Origin: Streptomyces endocoffeicus
Lineage (GTDB): Bacteria > Actinomycetota > Actinomycetes > Streptomycetales > Streptomycetaceae
Direction: 5' to 3'
DNA length: 64,000 nucleotides
Assembly (NCBI RefSeq): GCF_016741935.1
Contig: NZ_JAERRG010000002.1
Location: 434,001-498,000 of the forward strand
Position 1 is the stretch's first letter. Each line of letters starts with the position of its first letter. Positions 10,495-18,587 of the stretch are shown here, one piece after another. The translations under genes and the position numbers were made by a program. The notes under the pieces were generated by a model, which ran no database searches, was not told the origin of the DNA, and saw nothing but the letters and a program-made list of their open reading frames with translations.

Positions 10495-12699
10495 TCAGGG
10501 CCGGGCTTCGGCCTCGGCCTGCCATTCGGCGAGCCACTCGCGGTTCTCGATGACGAACAGGTGCTCGGATCCGAGCACCTGTTCGCGGCGTTCGATGAGT
10601 TCCTGGAGCGTCGCGATGGCCTCGCCGTACTTGCCCAGCCCACGGGCGACCCGGGCGGTGAGGGACAGTACCGCCAGGGTCAGCGGGTGTTCCGGCCCTT
10701 GCAGCCGGGTCCGGTCCGCCAGCGTTCGGCGGGCCACGGACTCCGCTTCCGCGTAGCGGCCGAGAACGCGCAGTCCTTCGCCGTAGCAGTGATGGGCCAG
10801 GACGGTGGTGAGGTGATCGGGCGGGAGGAGCTGGGCACAGTCCTCGATGACCTGTGCCGCTTCGTCGAACTCTCCTGACCTGCCCAGCTGCGACAGGGGT
10901 TCGAGGGTCGACACTCGGCTGAAAAGCGTCTCCGCGGCATCCGCGCCCAGTACCCGCCGTTGGCCGTCGACCGCGCTGCGGAACGACCGCACGGCCTCCT
11001 CGTTACGGCCCACCAGGTTCAGGGACAGCGCCAGGCCCAGATGGCTCCGCAGGGTCTCCGGGTGGTCCGGGCCGAGGATCCTCTCGCGCGCGGCCAGCGT
11101 CTGCCGATGCACCGCCTCGGCGTCCGAGAAGTGTGCCAGGTAGTGGAGCGCCCAGGCCTCGGCGTCACGCGCGGCGAGAAAGACAGGGTGTTCCCTCCCC
11201 AGGCACCGCTCGGCGGCATCCGCGGCGTACCGGGCCTGTTTCAGGGCACCGGGGTGGTTCCCCGCGTGACGCATCAGCCGAGTGATGCGCACCGCCAGCC
11301 CGACAGGCCGTTCCCCCGGGGCCGTCCGCAGCAGCCGGGAGATATGCGGGGCGAACAGTTCCCACCCCGTGGGAGTACCGGTGGGCACGGCTTCGTCCGG
11401 CGGCAGCGCCGCCTCCAGCAACCGGCCCGCACCCTCGGCCAGCGCCGCGCGTTGCGCGTCCGGAACCCCGGCGGCGACGCTGTCCAGCAGCACCCCATGA
11501 GCCTCCACGCACCGGCGCCCGTCCGCCTCGACCATCCCGATCAGCGAATGGTCGAGCAGTCCGCGCAGCGCGGGCTCGACCCGGTCCGCCGCGAGCGGCG
11601 GGTCGAGATGGCCGAAATCCACCTCACCCCGTGCCACCGGCATCAGCACGGACAGCGGCACCGGGTCCGCCGCCCAGCAGGACAGCAGCCGTAGCAGGGT
11701 CGTCGCCTCCGGCAGGCTCTGCCCGGCAAGGGCGTCCAGGGACAACTGCCAGGTGCGGCCGACGAGATGGCGGGACTGGCCGCTGCCGGAGCCCGCCGCG
11801 CCCCGGTCGACGAGTGCCGTCGAGTCCTCGCTCAGTTTCCGGTCGTACTCGTCCATGGACCACGATTCCAGGAGTTGATGCGACAGATGCGAGCCCGCAA
11901 GGGTCAGGGCCAGCGGCAGACACCCCAGCCGTCGCGCCACCTTCCGCGCCGACTCGGCGGTGCCCGCGTCGGGGGCCAGGTCGCACAGGACCTGCGCGGC
12001 GTCGGCCTCGGGAAGGACGCCGACGGGGTGCCGGGCCGACCCAGCGCCCCGCCACAGCGGCGACGTCGCGTGCCGCGTGGTCACCAAGACGGTACCGAGG
12101 GGGCTGGTGCGCAGCCAGCCGCCCTCCTCCAGGGCCGTCGGGTCGTCGGCGTTGTCCAGGACCAGCAGCCAGCGCTGGGCGGAGTGGTCCAGGTAGTGCC
12201 AGACCAGGTCGGCCGCGGCGCGCTGACCGCCGGCCGCGGCGGCCAGCTCTCCTGCCGTCGCGCCCCGGTCGCCCGCCACGGCGAGCATGCCGCCGCGCAG
12301 GGAGATCCGCTCCGAGGCGTTCACCCAGAGCCCGACGCGTCCGTGGTCCCTTACGGCTTCGGTGAAGAGCGCGTGCGCCACCGCCGTCTTGCCGCAGCCG
12401 CCCAGGCCGTGCAGGACGTGGATGTCGCCACCGGGGCCGGTGACGGCCGCTCGCAGCCGCTCCATGAGGTCGGCGCGGTCCCGCAGGATGCCCGGCGCCC
12501 GGCCGACGAGCGGCACCCTTACGGAGTCGGGGACCGACGCGCCCCGGGGCGGCCGGGCGCCGACGGGCTGTGGTGCGAGGAGGGACCCCGGTCCGGCCCC
12601 GTAGTGGTGGTGATGCTCCTCGATGTACTGGTCGCCGCCGGTCTGGAAGACCCGGCCCTGCCCGGACGCGCGGCCGTCGATCGGCATGGGGTCGCTCAC
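10495..12699 (-). CDS. NLR-like STAND NTPase: N-terminal amyloid-like motif, NB-ARC, TPR repeats
   Basis: A 734-residue protein. Residues 15-34 are GRVFQTGGDQYIEEHHHHYG, a short Gln/Gly motif followed by a His run. The NB-ARC/STAND core follows: Walker A GLGGCGKT (98-105), Walker B WLLVLDNADD (177-186), TVLVTTRH (203-210) and a GLPL-like LGCLPLAL (257-264). The C-terminal third carries TPRs recognisable by the recurring H-P-x-T/F-L pattern (ILGPDHPETL, LQGPEHPLTL), a likely sensor. The chosen GTG at 12699 overlaps the upstream gene's stop as GTGA; an ATG at 12687 is the alternative. The upstream gene ends in a matching motif ([12 protein letters not shown]). By analogy with bacterial NLR amyloid signalling, this would be the sensor that triggers the small partner. 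The function is inferred. Confidence 0.82.
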   Translation of the reverse strand: MSDPMPIDGRASGQGRVFQTGGDQYIEEHHHHYGAGPGSLLAPQPVGARPPRGASVPDSVRVPLVGRAPGILRDRADLMERLRAAVTGPGGDIHVLHGLGGCGKTAVAHALFTEAVRDHGRVGLWVNASERISLRGGMLAVAGDRGATAGELAAAAGGQRAAADLVWHYLDHSAQRWLLVLDNADDPTALEEGGWLRTSPLGTVLVTTRHATSPLWRGAGSARHPVGVLPEADAAQVLCDLAPDAGTAESARKVARRLGCLPLALTLAGSHLSHQLLESWSMDEYDRKLSEDSTALVDRGAAGSGSGQSRHLVGRTWQLSLDALAGQSLPEATTLLRLLSCWAADPVPLSVLMPVARGEVDFGHLDPPLAADRVEPALRGLLDHSLIGMVEADGRRCVEAHGVLLDSVAAGVPDAQRAALAEGAGRLLEAALPPDEAVPTGTPTGWELFAPHISRLLRTAPGERPVGLAVRITRLMRHAGNHPGALKQARYAADAAERCLGREHPVFLAARDAEAWALHYLAHFSDAEAVHRQTLAARERILGPDHPETLRSHLGLALSLNLVGRNEEAVRSFRSAVDGQRRVLGADAAETLFSRVSTLEPLSQLGRSGEFDEAAQVIEDCAQLLPPDHLTTVLAHHCYGEGLRVLGRYAEAESVARRTLADRTRLQGPEHPLTLAVLSLTARVARGLGKYGEAIATLQELIERREQVLGSEHLFVIENREWLAEWQAEAEARP

Positions 12700-13118
12700 C
12701 GCTCGGTGATGTGCTGGTCGCGCCCGGCCTGGTAGACCCGGCCGCTGCCGGACGCCTCGGCCGTCATACGGATTTCGCCGACGGCGGGGCGCTGATCGGG
12801 GAGGCTGGGGCTCAACTCGTCGAGGATGCGGCGCAGTTCGTCCGCCACCTCCGGCTGGGCCATCAGCAGTCGACGTACCCGGCCCTGCCATTCGGCGGCC
12901 AGCTCCGCCTCGGACTCCGCGTCGCCCGTCTCACGTGCGAGCAGCAGATCGTCGCGGCTGGCCTCGAACTCCTCGCCGATGCCGTCGGCCCTGTTGGGCT
13001 GGAACCTCTGCCAGAGCGAGACCAGGCCGTCCCTGGCCGACTCCCAGGCAGTGGTGGCCATCAGCGTGACCATGGTGGTGCCCGCCGTCCTCGCGAGATC
13101 GGCGATCTGCGGATCCAT
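12696..13118 (-). CDS. Small helical effector-like protein with C-terminal amyloid-like motif (Bell-domain candidate)
   Basis: A 140-residue protein I do not recognise as a characterised enzyme. Residues 5-25 form a fairly hydrophobic helix ([20 protein letters not shown]), and residues 26-110 look all-helical and charged. The last 17 residues, ending [15 protein letters not shown], match the motif at the N-terminus of the adjacent NLR-like protein at 8 of 12 core positions. This arrangement (N-terminal membrane-active helix, C-terminal prion-like motif) is that of Bell-domain proteins, the proposed bacterial counterparts of fungal HeLo/HELL and MLKL cell-death executors. The ATG at 13118 has a strong GGGGGAGGG site. 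The frame is open up to 13289 but without a better start. Membrane toxicity is inference. Confidence 0.72.
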   Translation of the reverse strand: MDPQIADLARTAGTTMVTLMATTAWESARDGLVSLWQRFQPNRADGIGEEFEASRDDLLLARETGDAESEAELAAEWQGRVRRLLMAQPEVADELRRILDELSPSLPDQRPAVGEIRMTAEASGSGRVYQAGRDQHITER

Positions 13119-13242
13119 GCCCTCCCCCTTCGAGCGACCTTTGATCATAGGGCCGCCGTTCTTCCCGCATAGGGATCGGATCAAGCCACTACGGATGCAT
13201 GTCGCCGCAGGACCCGGAAACGCTCTTGCTGTTAGCCTGTAC

Positions 13243-13259
13243 TTGCAAGTTAATTGCAA
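13243..13259. promoter_or_regulatory. Nur operator upstream of sodF
   Basis: TTGCAA at 13243-13248 and TTGCAA at 13254-13259 are separated by GTTAA. This exactly fits the Nur box TTGCAA-N5-TTGCAA known from the Streptomyces sodF promoter, where the Fur-family nickel sensor Nur represses sodF when nickel is available. A candidate -35 (TTGCTG, 13226-13231) puts the -10 within the box, consistent with repression by promoter occlusion. It begins 39 bases before the sodF ATG. Confidence 0.85.
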
Positions 13260-13281
13260 TAAGCGGTCCGAAGGGCTTCGC

Positions 13282-13923
13282 ATGGCCATCTACACACTTC
13301 CTGAACTTCCGTATGACTACTCGGAGCTGGCCCCGGTCATCAGCCCCGAGATCATCGAGCTGCACCACGACAAGCACCACGCCGCGTACGTCAAGGGTGC
13401 GAACGACACGATGGAGCAGCTCGCGGAGGCGCGGGACAAGGATCAGTGGGGCTCGATCAACGGGCTCGAGAAGAACTTGGCCTTCCATCTGTCCGGCCAC
13501 ATCCTGCACAGCATCTACTGGCACAACATGACCGGTGACGGTGGCGGCGAGCCGCTGGAGAGGGACGGTGTCGGGGAACTGGCCGACGCCATCGCCGAGC
13601 ACTTCGGGTCCTTCGCGGGCTTCAAGGCCCAGCTGTCCAAGGCCGCCGCCACCACCCAGGGCTCGGGCTGGGGCGTGCTGGCGTACGAGCCGGTCAGCGG
13701 GCGGCTGGTGGTCGAGCAGGTCTACGACCACCAGGGGAACGTGGGGCAGGGCTCGGTGCCGATCCTGGTCTTCGACGCCTGGGAGCACGCCTTCTATCTG
13801 CAGTACAAGAACCAGAAGGTGGACTTCATCGAGGCCATGTGGAAGGTCGTCAACTGGCAGGATGTGGCGCGCCGTTACGCGGCCGCCAAGCAGCGCGCCC
13901 ACAGTCTGCTGCTGGCCCCGTAA
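13282..13923 (+). CDS. sodF: Superoxide dismutase, Fe/Fe-Zn type
   Basis: A 213-residue Fe/Mn-fold superoxide dismutase that disproportionates superoxide in the cytoplasm. Metal ligands expected in the fold are visible as His28 (ELHHDKHH), His76 (GHILHSIYW), Asp165 and His169 (FDAWEHAFY). The family length is normal. The ATG at 13282 lies 22 bases after a perfect Nur box, which identifies it as the nickel-repressed sodF that alternates with the nickel enzyme SodN. The frame extends upstream to 12826 but overlaps the divergent helical gene, so the internal ATG is preferred. It is convergent with the GH27 gene, and a shared hairpin lies between them. Confidence 0.95.
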   Translation: MAIYTLPELPYDYSELAPVISPEIIELHHDKHHAAYVKGANDTMEQLAEARDKDQWGSINGLEKNLAFHLSGHILHSIYWHNMTGDGGGEPLERDGVGELADAIAEHFGSFAGFKAQLSKAAATTQGSGWGVLAYEPVSGRLVVEQVYDHQGNVGQGSVPILVFDAWEHAFYLQYKNQKVDFIEAMWKVVNWQDVARRYAAAKQRAHSLLLAP

Positions 13924-13995
13924 CCGTGGTCCGGAGCGCTCAAGACCCCCTGCCCGCGTGATCGTCTTCTCACCGAACACCGGGCAGGCGGAAAA

Positions 13996-14030
13996 GGGGC
14001 CCCCGCGCGGTCGACTCGCGCGGGGGCCCC
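13996..14030 (-). terminator. Terminator hairpin between sodF and the GH27 gene
   Basis: A perfect 14-bp stem, GGGGCCCCCGCGCG (13996-14009) with CGCGCGGGGGCCCC (14017-14030), has a 7-base loop. AAAA at 13992-13995 gives TTTT on the minus strand, so it terminates the GH27 gene and can also serve sodF. Confidence 0.85.
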
Positions 14031-14035
14031 GCCGT

Positions 14036-15742
14036 TCAGCCGCCGACGATCTGGACGCCGTCGGCGCCCGGGAGGTCCTGGACGCTGATGGTGTCCGGGC
14101 CCCCGCTCACGGTCACCGTGTTGGCGCCCTTGGCCAGGGAGAGCAGGACGGAGACGGTGCGGCGGGCGGTGGCGGAGCCGGTGGGCGGCAGGGCGAGCGT
14201 GGTGGCGTACTGGCCGCCGACGCGCAGGGTGGCGGTGCGCGGGGCGGCGTCGCCGTTGGCGTAGGTGAGGTCGGCCAGTTTCAGCCCCGCCGTCTTGGCG
14301 GTGACGGTGAAGGAGCCGGTGGTGCTCTGGTACGCGGTGCCGGGGGCCTCCGTGCCCGAGACGGTCAGCAGGATGGCCTCCCCGGCCGGGACGGTGGCCG
14401 TGTAGCCGCCGCTGTGGCTGCCCACCGAGGCGCGCTTCCAGACGTCACGGACGGAGGCGGCGGCGCCGGTCAGCCCGAGGTCGGTCCAACGGGCGGTGAT
14501 GGGCTTGGCGGCGGAGGTGCGGTTGAGCAGCAGCACGGCGCGCTTCCCGGTGCCGGACAGCACCTTGGCGTACACCTGCAGCCCCGCGGTGTCCTCGGCG
14601 GCCTTCACGCCCTGGAGCCCGCGCGGGTCCTGGTCGACGGCGATGACCTCGGGGTTGGTGAGGGTGGCCGCGGTCTCGCGCGTCATGGTGGTGAGGTCGT
14701 TCCCGGCGAGCAGTGGGGCGCCGGAGATCGCCCAGAGGCTCATATGGGTGCGGTCGAGCGTGGCGTTGGAGCCCTTCATACCGACCATGAGCATGTCCGG
14801 GTCGTTGTAGTAGCCGGTGTGCTGGGCGGTGGGGTGCAGGCCCTGGTCGAAGTTGGACAGCATCGCGGTGGGCGAGGGCGTCTGGCCCCAGTAGATGATG
14901 TCGGTGCTGGTACGCCACAGATCGCCCACGCCCGCGGCCCAGTTCCACGGCCGCCCCGAGCCCCATTCGCACAGCGACAGCACCAGGCGGCGGCCGGTGA
15001 CGGCGGTCGCCGCCTTGTTCGCCTCGCTGAGCGCCCGGTAGGTGGTCTCCTGGTCGAGCCCCTCGTCCTGGCCCCCGCACCAGTCGACCTTGACGTAGTC
15101 GAAGCCCCACTCCTGGAAGGCCCGCAGATCCTGCTCGTAGTGGCCCTCGCTGCCGCTGCCCGGGGCGGGCGGGGTGCCCGGCGGGGTGGGATAGAAGTAG
15201 CCGCAGCCGTTCTTTCCGGCGTCGGTGTAGATCCCGGCCTTGAGCCCCTTGCTGTGGATGTAGTCGGCGATGGCCTTCATCCCGCTGGGCCACTGCTTGG
15301 TGTCGACGGTGATGTCGCCCTTGCTGTCGCGGGTGCCCCACCACCAGCCCTCGTCGATGTTGACGTACTCGTACCCGGCCTCGCCCATGCCCGAGGACAC
15401 CAGCGCGTCCACCTGAGCCTTGATCGTGTCGTAGTCGATCTGGCTGGCGAGGCTGTTCCAGGAGGCCCAGCCCATGGGAGCGGCGGGTACGTCGGTCTGC
15501 GGGGCGGCGGCCAGGGGCTTTCCGGTGGCGGGGGCCGTATTGGCGGCGTAGGGCGCATCGGCCGAAGGCGCCGCGTACGCCACGGTGCCCAGCCCGGTGA
15601 GGTCGAACCCGGTGAAGCCCATCCCGGTGGCGGTCAGCAGACCGGCCAGCAGCGCCCCGACCAGGCGCCTGGGCCTGGGCCGTGGCCGTTCGTGGCGGGA
15701 TAAGCGCGGCGGGCGGCGGAGGCGGCGAAGGGCGGGACGCAT
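14036..15742 (-). CDS. Secreted GH27 glycosidase (alpha-galactosidase or beta-L-arabinopyranosidase)
   Basis: A 568-residue secreted enzyme. A basic, Arg-rich N-terminus leads to the hydrophobic segment RRLVGALLAGLLTATGMG (25-42), consistent with a signal peptide, possibly Tat-type. The catalytic barrel starts near APMGWASWNS (88-97). The GH27 nucleophile is Asp220 in DYVKVDWC and the acid/base Asp281 in RTSTD. A Greek-key domain follows, and then a C-terminal beta-rich module (about 435-568) resembling CBM35-like carbohydrate-binding domains. GH27 in Streptomyces includes both alpha-galactosidases and beta-L-arabinopyranosidases, which I cannot separate by eye. The ATG at 15742 has GGGAG upstream. 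The longer frame to 15886 lacks a signal-like start. Confidence 0.88.
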   Translation of the reverse strand: MRPALRRLRRPPRLSRHERPRPRPRRLVGALLAGLLTATGMGFTGFDLTGLGTVAYAAPSADAPYAANTAPATGKPLAAAPQTDVPAAPMGWASWNSLASQIDYDTIKAQVDALVSSGMGEAGYEYVNIDEGWWWGTRDSKGDITVDTKQWPSGMKAIADYIHSKGLKAGIYTDAGKNGCGYFYPTPPGTPPAPGSGSEGHYEQDLRAFQEWGFDYVKVDWCGGQDEGLDQETTYRALSEANKAATAVTGRRLVLSLCEWGSGRPWNWAAGVGDLWRTSTDIIYWGQTPSPTAMLSNFDQGLHPTAQHTGYYNDPDMLMVGMKGSNATLDRTHMSLWAISGAPLLAGNDLTTMTRETAATLTNPEVIAVDQDPRGLQGVKAAEDTAGLQVYAKVLSGTGKRAVLLLNRTSAAKPITARWTDLGLTGAAASVRDVWKRASVGSHSGGYTATVPAGEAILLTVSGTEAPGTAYQSTTGSFTVTAKTAGLKLADLTYANGDAAPRTATLRVGGQYATTLALPPTGSATARRTVSVLLSLAKGANTVTVSGGPDTISVQDLPGADGVQIVGG

Positions 15743-15902
15743 CAGGAACCACTCCCATTCGGTATGTCGAACCATGTTCGCGATATGGGCCGTAGCTGGT
15801 CTCCGAAGGATTCTGTGGACCCGGTCGTTCGGTGACAAGAGGTGTGCGTGGGGAAACTGTCCCCTGACGTCACCGTCACCCCGCACCGAGGGAGTCCTTA
15901 CC

Positions 15903-16685
15903 GTGTCCGCTTCGCCCCACCGCGCCGAACAGGCGCCCCTCGACGAGGAATGGCGGCTGCGCCGCGAACTCGCCGCCGTCTACCGCCTGGTGGCCCACTT
16001 CCGGATGGCCGACCTGATCTTCACGCATATCTCCGTCCGCGTCCCCGGACCCGAGCACCACTTCCTGATCAACCCGTACGGCCTGCTCTTCGAGGAGATC
16101 ACCGCGTCGAACCTGGTCAAGGTCGACCTCTCCGGCCGCCCCGTCGAGGACACCCCGCACCCCGTCAACCCCGCCGGTTTCGTCATCCACAGCGCCATCC
16201 ACGCCGCCCGCCCCGACGCCCACTGCGTCCTGCACACCCACACCAAGGCGGGCTGCGCCGTCGCCGCGCAGGAGGACGGTCTGCTCCCGCTCAACCAGAT
16301 CTCCATGGAGTTCTACGACAGGGTCGGCTACCACGACTACGAGGGCGTCGCCCTCAACCTCGCCGAACAGCGCCGCCTCGTCGCCGACCTCGCCGACCAC
16401 CCCGCCCTGATCCTGCGCAACCACGGTCTGCTGACCGTAGGCGAGACCCCGGGCGAGGCGTTCCTGCGGATGTACTACCTGGACAAGGCGTGCGAGATCC
16501 AGACCACGGCCATGGCCGGAGGCGCGAAGCTCACCATGCCCGACCCGGACATCTGCGAGCTCACCGCCCGCCAGCTGGCGGGCGAGGACCACGGCTCCGA
16601 CTTCCAGGACGACCAGGCGTACACCCTCGCCTGGTCCGCCCTCCTCCGCCTGGTGGAGCGCATCGCACCCGACCACCGGGACTGA
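15903..16685 (+). CDS. Class II aldolase/adducin family protein
   Basis: A 260-residue protein with the class II aldolase fold. The zinc-binding HTHTKAG motif is near residue 107 and the second RNHGLLTVG motif near residue 179. An N-terminal FTHISVRVPG and LINPYGLLFEEI complete the pattern. Relatives cleave phosphorylated sugars such as fuculose-1-phosphate, but many actinobacterial members with this GLLFEEIxASNLVKVD signature have no proven substrate. The start is GTG at 15903 (VSASPHRAEQ) with GAGGGAG upstream. The frame runs back to 15585 over the divergent GH27 gene and is not preferred. Proximity to the GH27 gene suggests, but does not show, sugar metabolism. Confidence 0.85.
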   Translation: MSASPHRAEQAPLDEEWRLRRELAAVYRLVAHFRMADLIFTHISVRVPGPEHHFLINPYGLLFEEITASNLVKVDLSGRPVEDTPHPVNPAGFVIHSAIHAARPDAHCVLHTHTKAGCAVAAQEDGLLPLNQISMEFYDRVGYHDYEGVALNLAEQRRLVADLADHPALILRNHGLLTVGETPGEAFLRMYYLDKACEIQTTAMAGGAKLTMPDPDICELTARQLAGEDHGSDFQDDQAYTLAWSALLRLVERIAPDHRD

Positions 16686-17042
16686 CGGGGCTGATGATTC
16701 GGGGGTGCTGGGTAGGAACACCTGCCGCAGGAATTCGGCTTCGGCTCGGGCATGACCTGCTGGCGACGGCTGAACTCATTCCGAGGGAAATGTTAAGGCG
16801 GCGTGCGGCCCATGGAAGTCTTTTCTGGGGCCATGCGAAGCCCTGTACGCGAAGCGCTGCCGGTTCGCCACAAGGCTGTTCCGTCCACAGCGGAAGAGGA
16901 AAGGCAAGGAAACCACTACTCCTTGCCATGCTCAACGTATAGCGCACTGGGGGGCTTGCGGCAAGCCCCCGATCTTGCCGCAGAATCGCCAGCCGAGACC
17001 AGAATCTGCGGCGGCAGGGACCGACCGCCGGAAGGAGCGGGT
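16686..17042. other. Intergenic region before the LLM oxidoreductase
   Basis: These 357 bases are noticeably less G+C-rich than their surroundings. Open frames here lack Streptomyces third-position bias and have no ribosome-binding site. A GGAAGGAG site at its right end serves the downstream ATG. I see no tRNA, repeat or terminator. It marks the left edge of the accessory segment. Confidence 0.5.
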
Positions 17043-17921
17043 ATGAAGTTCGCGGTTACCTACAACGGCGGTCAGTCGGGCGATGATCCGGATCAGCTCG
17101 TCGCCTATGCGCGGCACGCGGAGGCGTGCGGGTTCGAGGGCCTCTATCTGCCCGAGCGCCTCGTCCTGTTTCCCGGGGCGAAACTGCACAATTTCGAAGT
17201 GCCGCTCTCACGCCCGTTCCTCGACCCGCTCGACACCCTCGCCTATGTCGCTGCCGCGACCGAGCGGCTCCTGCTGGGCACCGGAGTGCTGCTGCTGCCG
17301 TATCGGCATCCGGTGGTGCTCGCCAAACAGCTGGCGACCATCGACGTCTTGTCCAAGGGCCGGATGCGGTTGCTGACTGTCGGATTGGGCCTCCTCCCAC
17401 AGGATGCGTCGGCGACAGGGATCGACTTCCACACCCGTGGGCGACGCGCCGACGAAGCGATCGACGCGCTGCGCCTGCTGTGGTCGGGCGGCGAAGAGGG
17501 CGTCAGTTTCCGGGGCGAGTTCTTCTCCTTCAACAATCTCGTGCAGTCCCCGAAGCCGTACCAGGCGAGGACGCTGCCCATCCACGTCGGTGGGTCGAGC
17601 CGTCGCGCCGCACGTAGGGCCGGCCTGCGTGGAGACGGATATTTCGCGGGAGGTGCGTTGGCCCTTCAAGAACGCACGGCTCAGTGGAAAGTGGTCCGCG
17701 CAACGGCAAAGGAGTCCGGGCGGGACCCGGATCGCCTCGAATACACGCGGTGGGCCGGAATCAACATGACCGGCGAAGAGCTGTCAGAACTCGCCGCCCA
17801 AGGTGTCACCCGTGTCGTCGTCAGCGCCACAGCCGAAGACCCGAACGAACAGCATGACGAGCTGTCACGATTCGCAGAACGCTTCATCGTCAAAGACACC
17901 GATATTGAGACAGAGGCGTAA
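17043..17921 (+). CDS. LLM-class (luciferase-like) F420-dependent oxidoreductase
   Basis: A 292-residue TIM-barrel protein of the luciferase-like monooxygenase superfamily. It begins MKFAVTYNGG and shows typical blocks: CGFEGLYLPER, TERLLLGTGVLLLPYRHPVVLAKQLATIDVLSKGR and LPIHVGGSS. In actinobacteria this subfamily usually binds coenzyme F420, whereas other members use FMN; cofactor and substrate are not determinable here. The ATG at 17043 has an ideal GGAAGGAG site. The codon usage is slightly less biased than in the core genes, consistent with an accessory segment. A 105-base gap separates it from the convergent GNAT gene. Confidence 0.85.
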   Translation: MKFAVTYNGGQSGDDPDQLVAYARHAEACGFEGLYLPERLVLFPGAKLHNFEVPLSRPFLDPLDTLAYVAAATERLLLGTGVLLLPYRHPVVLAKQLATIDVLSKGRMRLLTVGLGLLPQDASATGIDFHTRGRRADEAIDALRLLWSGGEEGVSFRGEFFSFNNLVQSPKPYQARTLPIHVGGSSRRAARRAGLRGDGYFAGGALALQERTAQWKVVRATAKESGRDPDRLEYTRWAGINMTGEELSELAAQGVTRVVVSATAEDPNEQHDELSRFAERFIVKDTDIETEA

Positions 17922-18026
17922 TCAGAAGTTGACGCTTCGCTGAGTGCGGAGTGAGACGTGCGCCGGCATCTGTCCCTCGATGCACCACCAGCCCGCGTGA
18001 TCCTGTGGACCAAGCGAGACCTTGGG

Positions 18027-18587
18027 TCAGGGGCGGAGCGGGTCGCGCATCATGGCGGCGAACACCGGAGAGTCGGGGAACGGTTGCTGCGTTCCGATCT
18101 GGCGGTATTTCCAGGACTCGTAGACGGCTTTCAGTCGACCGTTCGCAGTCTGCGGGTTGACCAGGAGTGTGACGCGTTGTTCTGCGCGTCCGGCAAGCAG
18201 TTCTTCGTGAAGCCGACGGGCAATGCCGGTACCCCGCCAGGGGGCTCGGACGAGGATTTCGTTCAGGGCCAGAGTCCGGTCACCCGTCTCCCGCGTGTAG
18301 TCCTTCGAGAGGGGCGGCTTCATATCCTCCCACCACGCGGTGCTGGGACCGAGTGGTGTTGCGAAGACGTAGCCCACCGGCTCGCCTGCTTCCTCGGCGA
18401 CAACTGCTTCCCAGCCGGGACGGGAGGCATAGCTGCTCAAGCGTTCGTCGAAGCGGTCGACGGCGTAGAAGGGCCGATCCAACAAGCCGAAGTCCCCACG
18501 TACCTCGACGTGAATATCAAGCAGGAGCTGACGCACCTTCTCCACGTCGGTCACATGGCGGAAACTGACGGAGCTGGTATCGGTCAT
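18027..18587 (-). CDS. GNAT family N-acetyltransferase
   Basis: A 186-residue GNAT-fold protein. The acetyl-CoA-binding motif A is LNEILVRAPWRGTGIARRLH, near residues 107-126, with the R/Q-x-x-G-x-G/A signature RGTGIA. It is followed by a motif-B-like VTLLVNPQTANGRLKAVYESW. The substrate is unknown. The start codon overlaps the stop of the upstream XRE-like regulator (ATGA, 18584-18587), so the two are co-translated. It sits beside the ATP-grasp peptide operon in a divergent arrangement. Acetylation of a product, self-resistance or an unrelated function are all possible. Confidence 0.85.
   Translation of the reverse strand: MTDTSSVSFRHVTDVEKVRQLLLDIHVEVRGDFGLLDRPFYAVDRFDERLSSYASRPGWEAVVAEEAGEPVGYVFATPLGPSTAWWEDMKPPLSKDYTRETGDRTLALNEILVRAPWRGTGIARRLHEELLAGRAEQRVTLLVNPQTANGRLKAVYESWKYRQIGTQQPFPDSPVFAAMMRDPLRP

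Noticed and set aside
12700..12891. Upstream extension of the NLR-like gene to 12891
   Set aside because: It would overlap the small effector-like gene entirely in its 3' half and adds a Pro/Arg-rich stretch typical of a wrong frame; GTGA overlap at 12699 is better.
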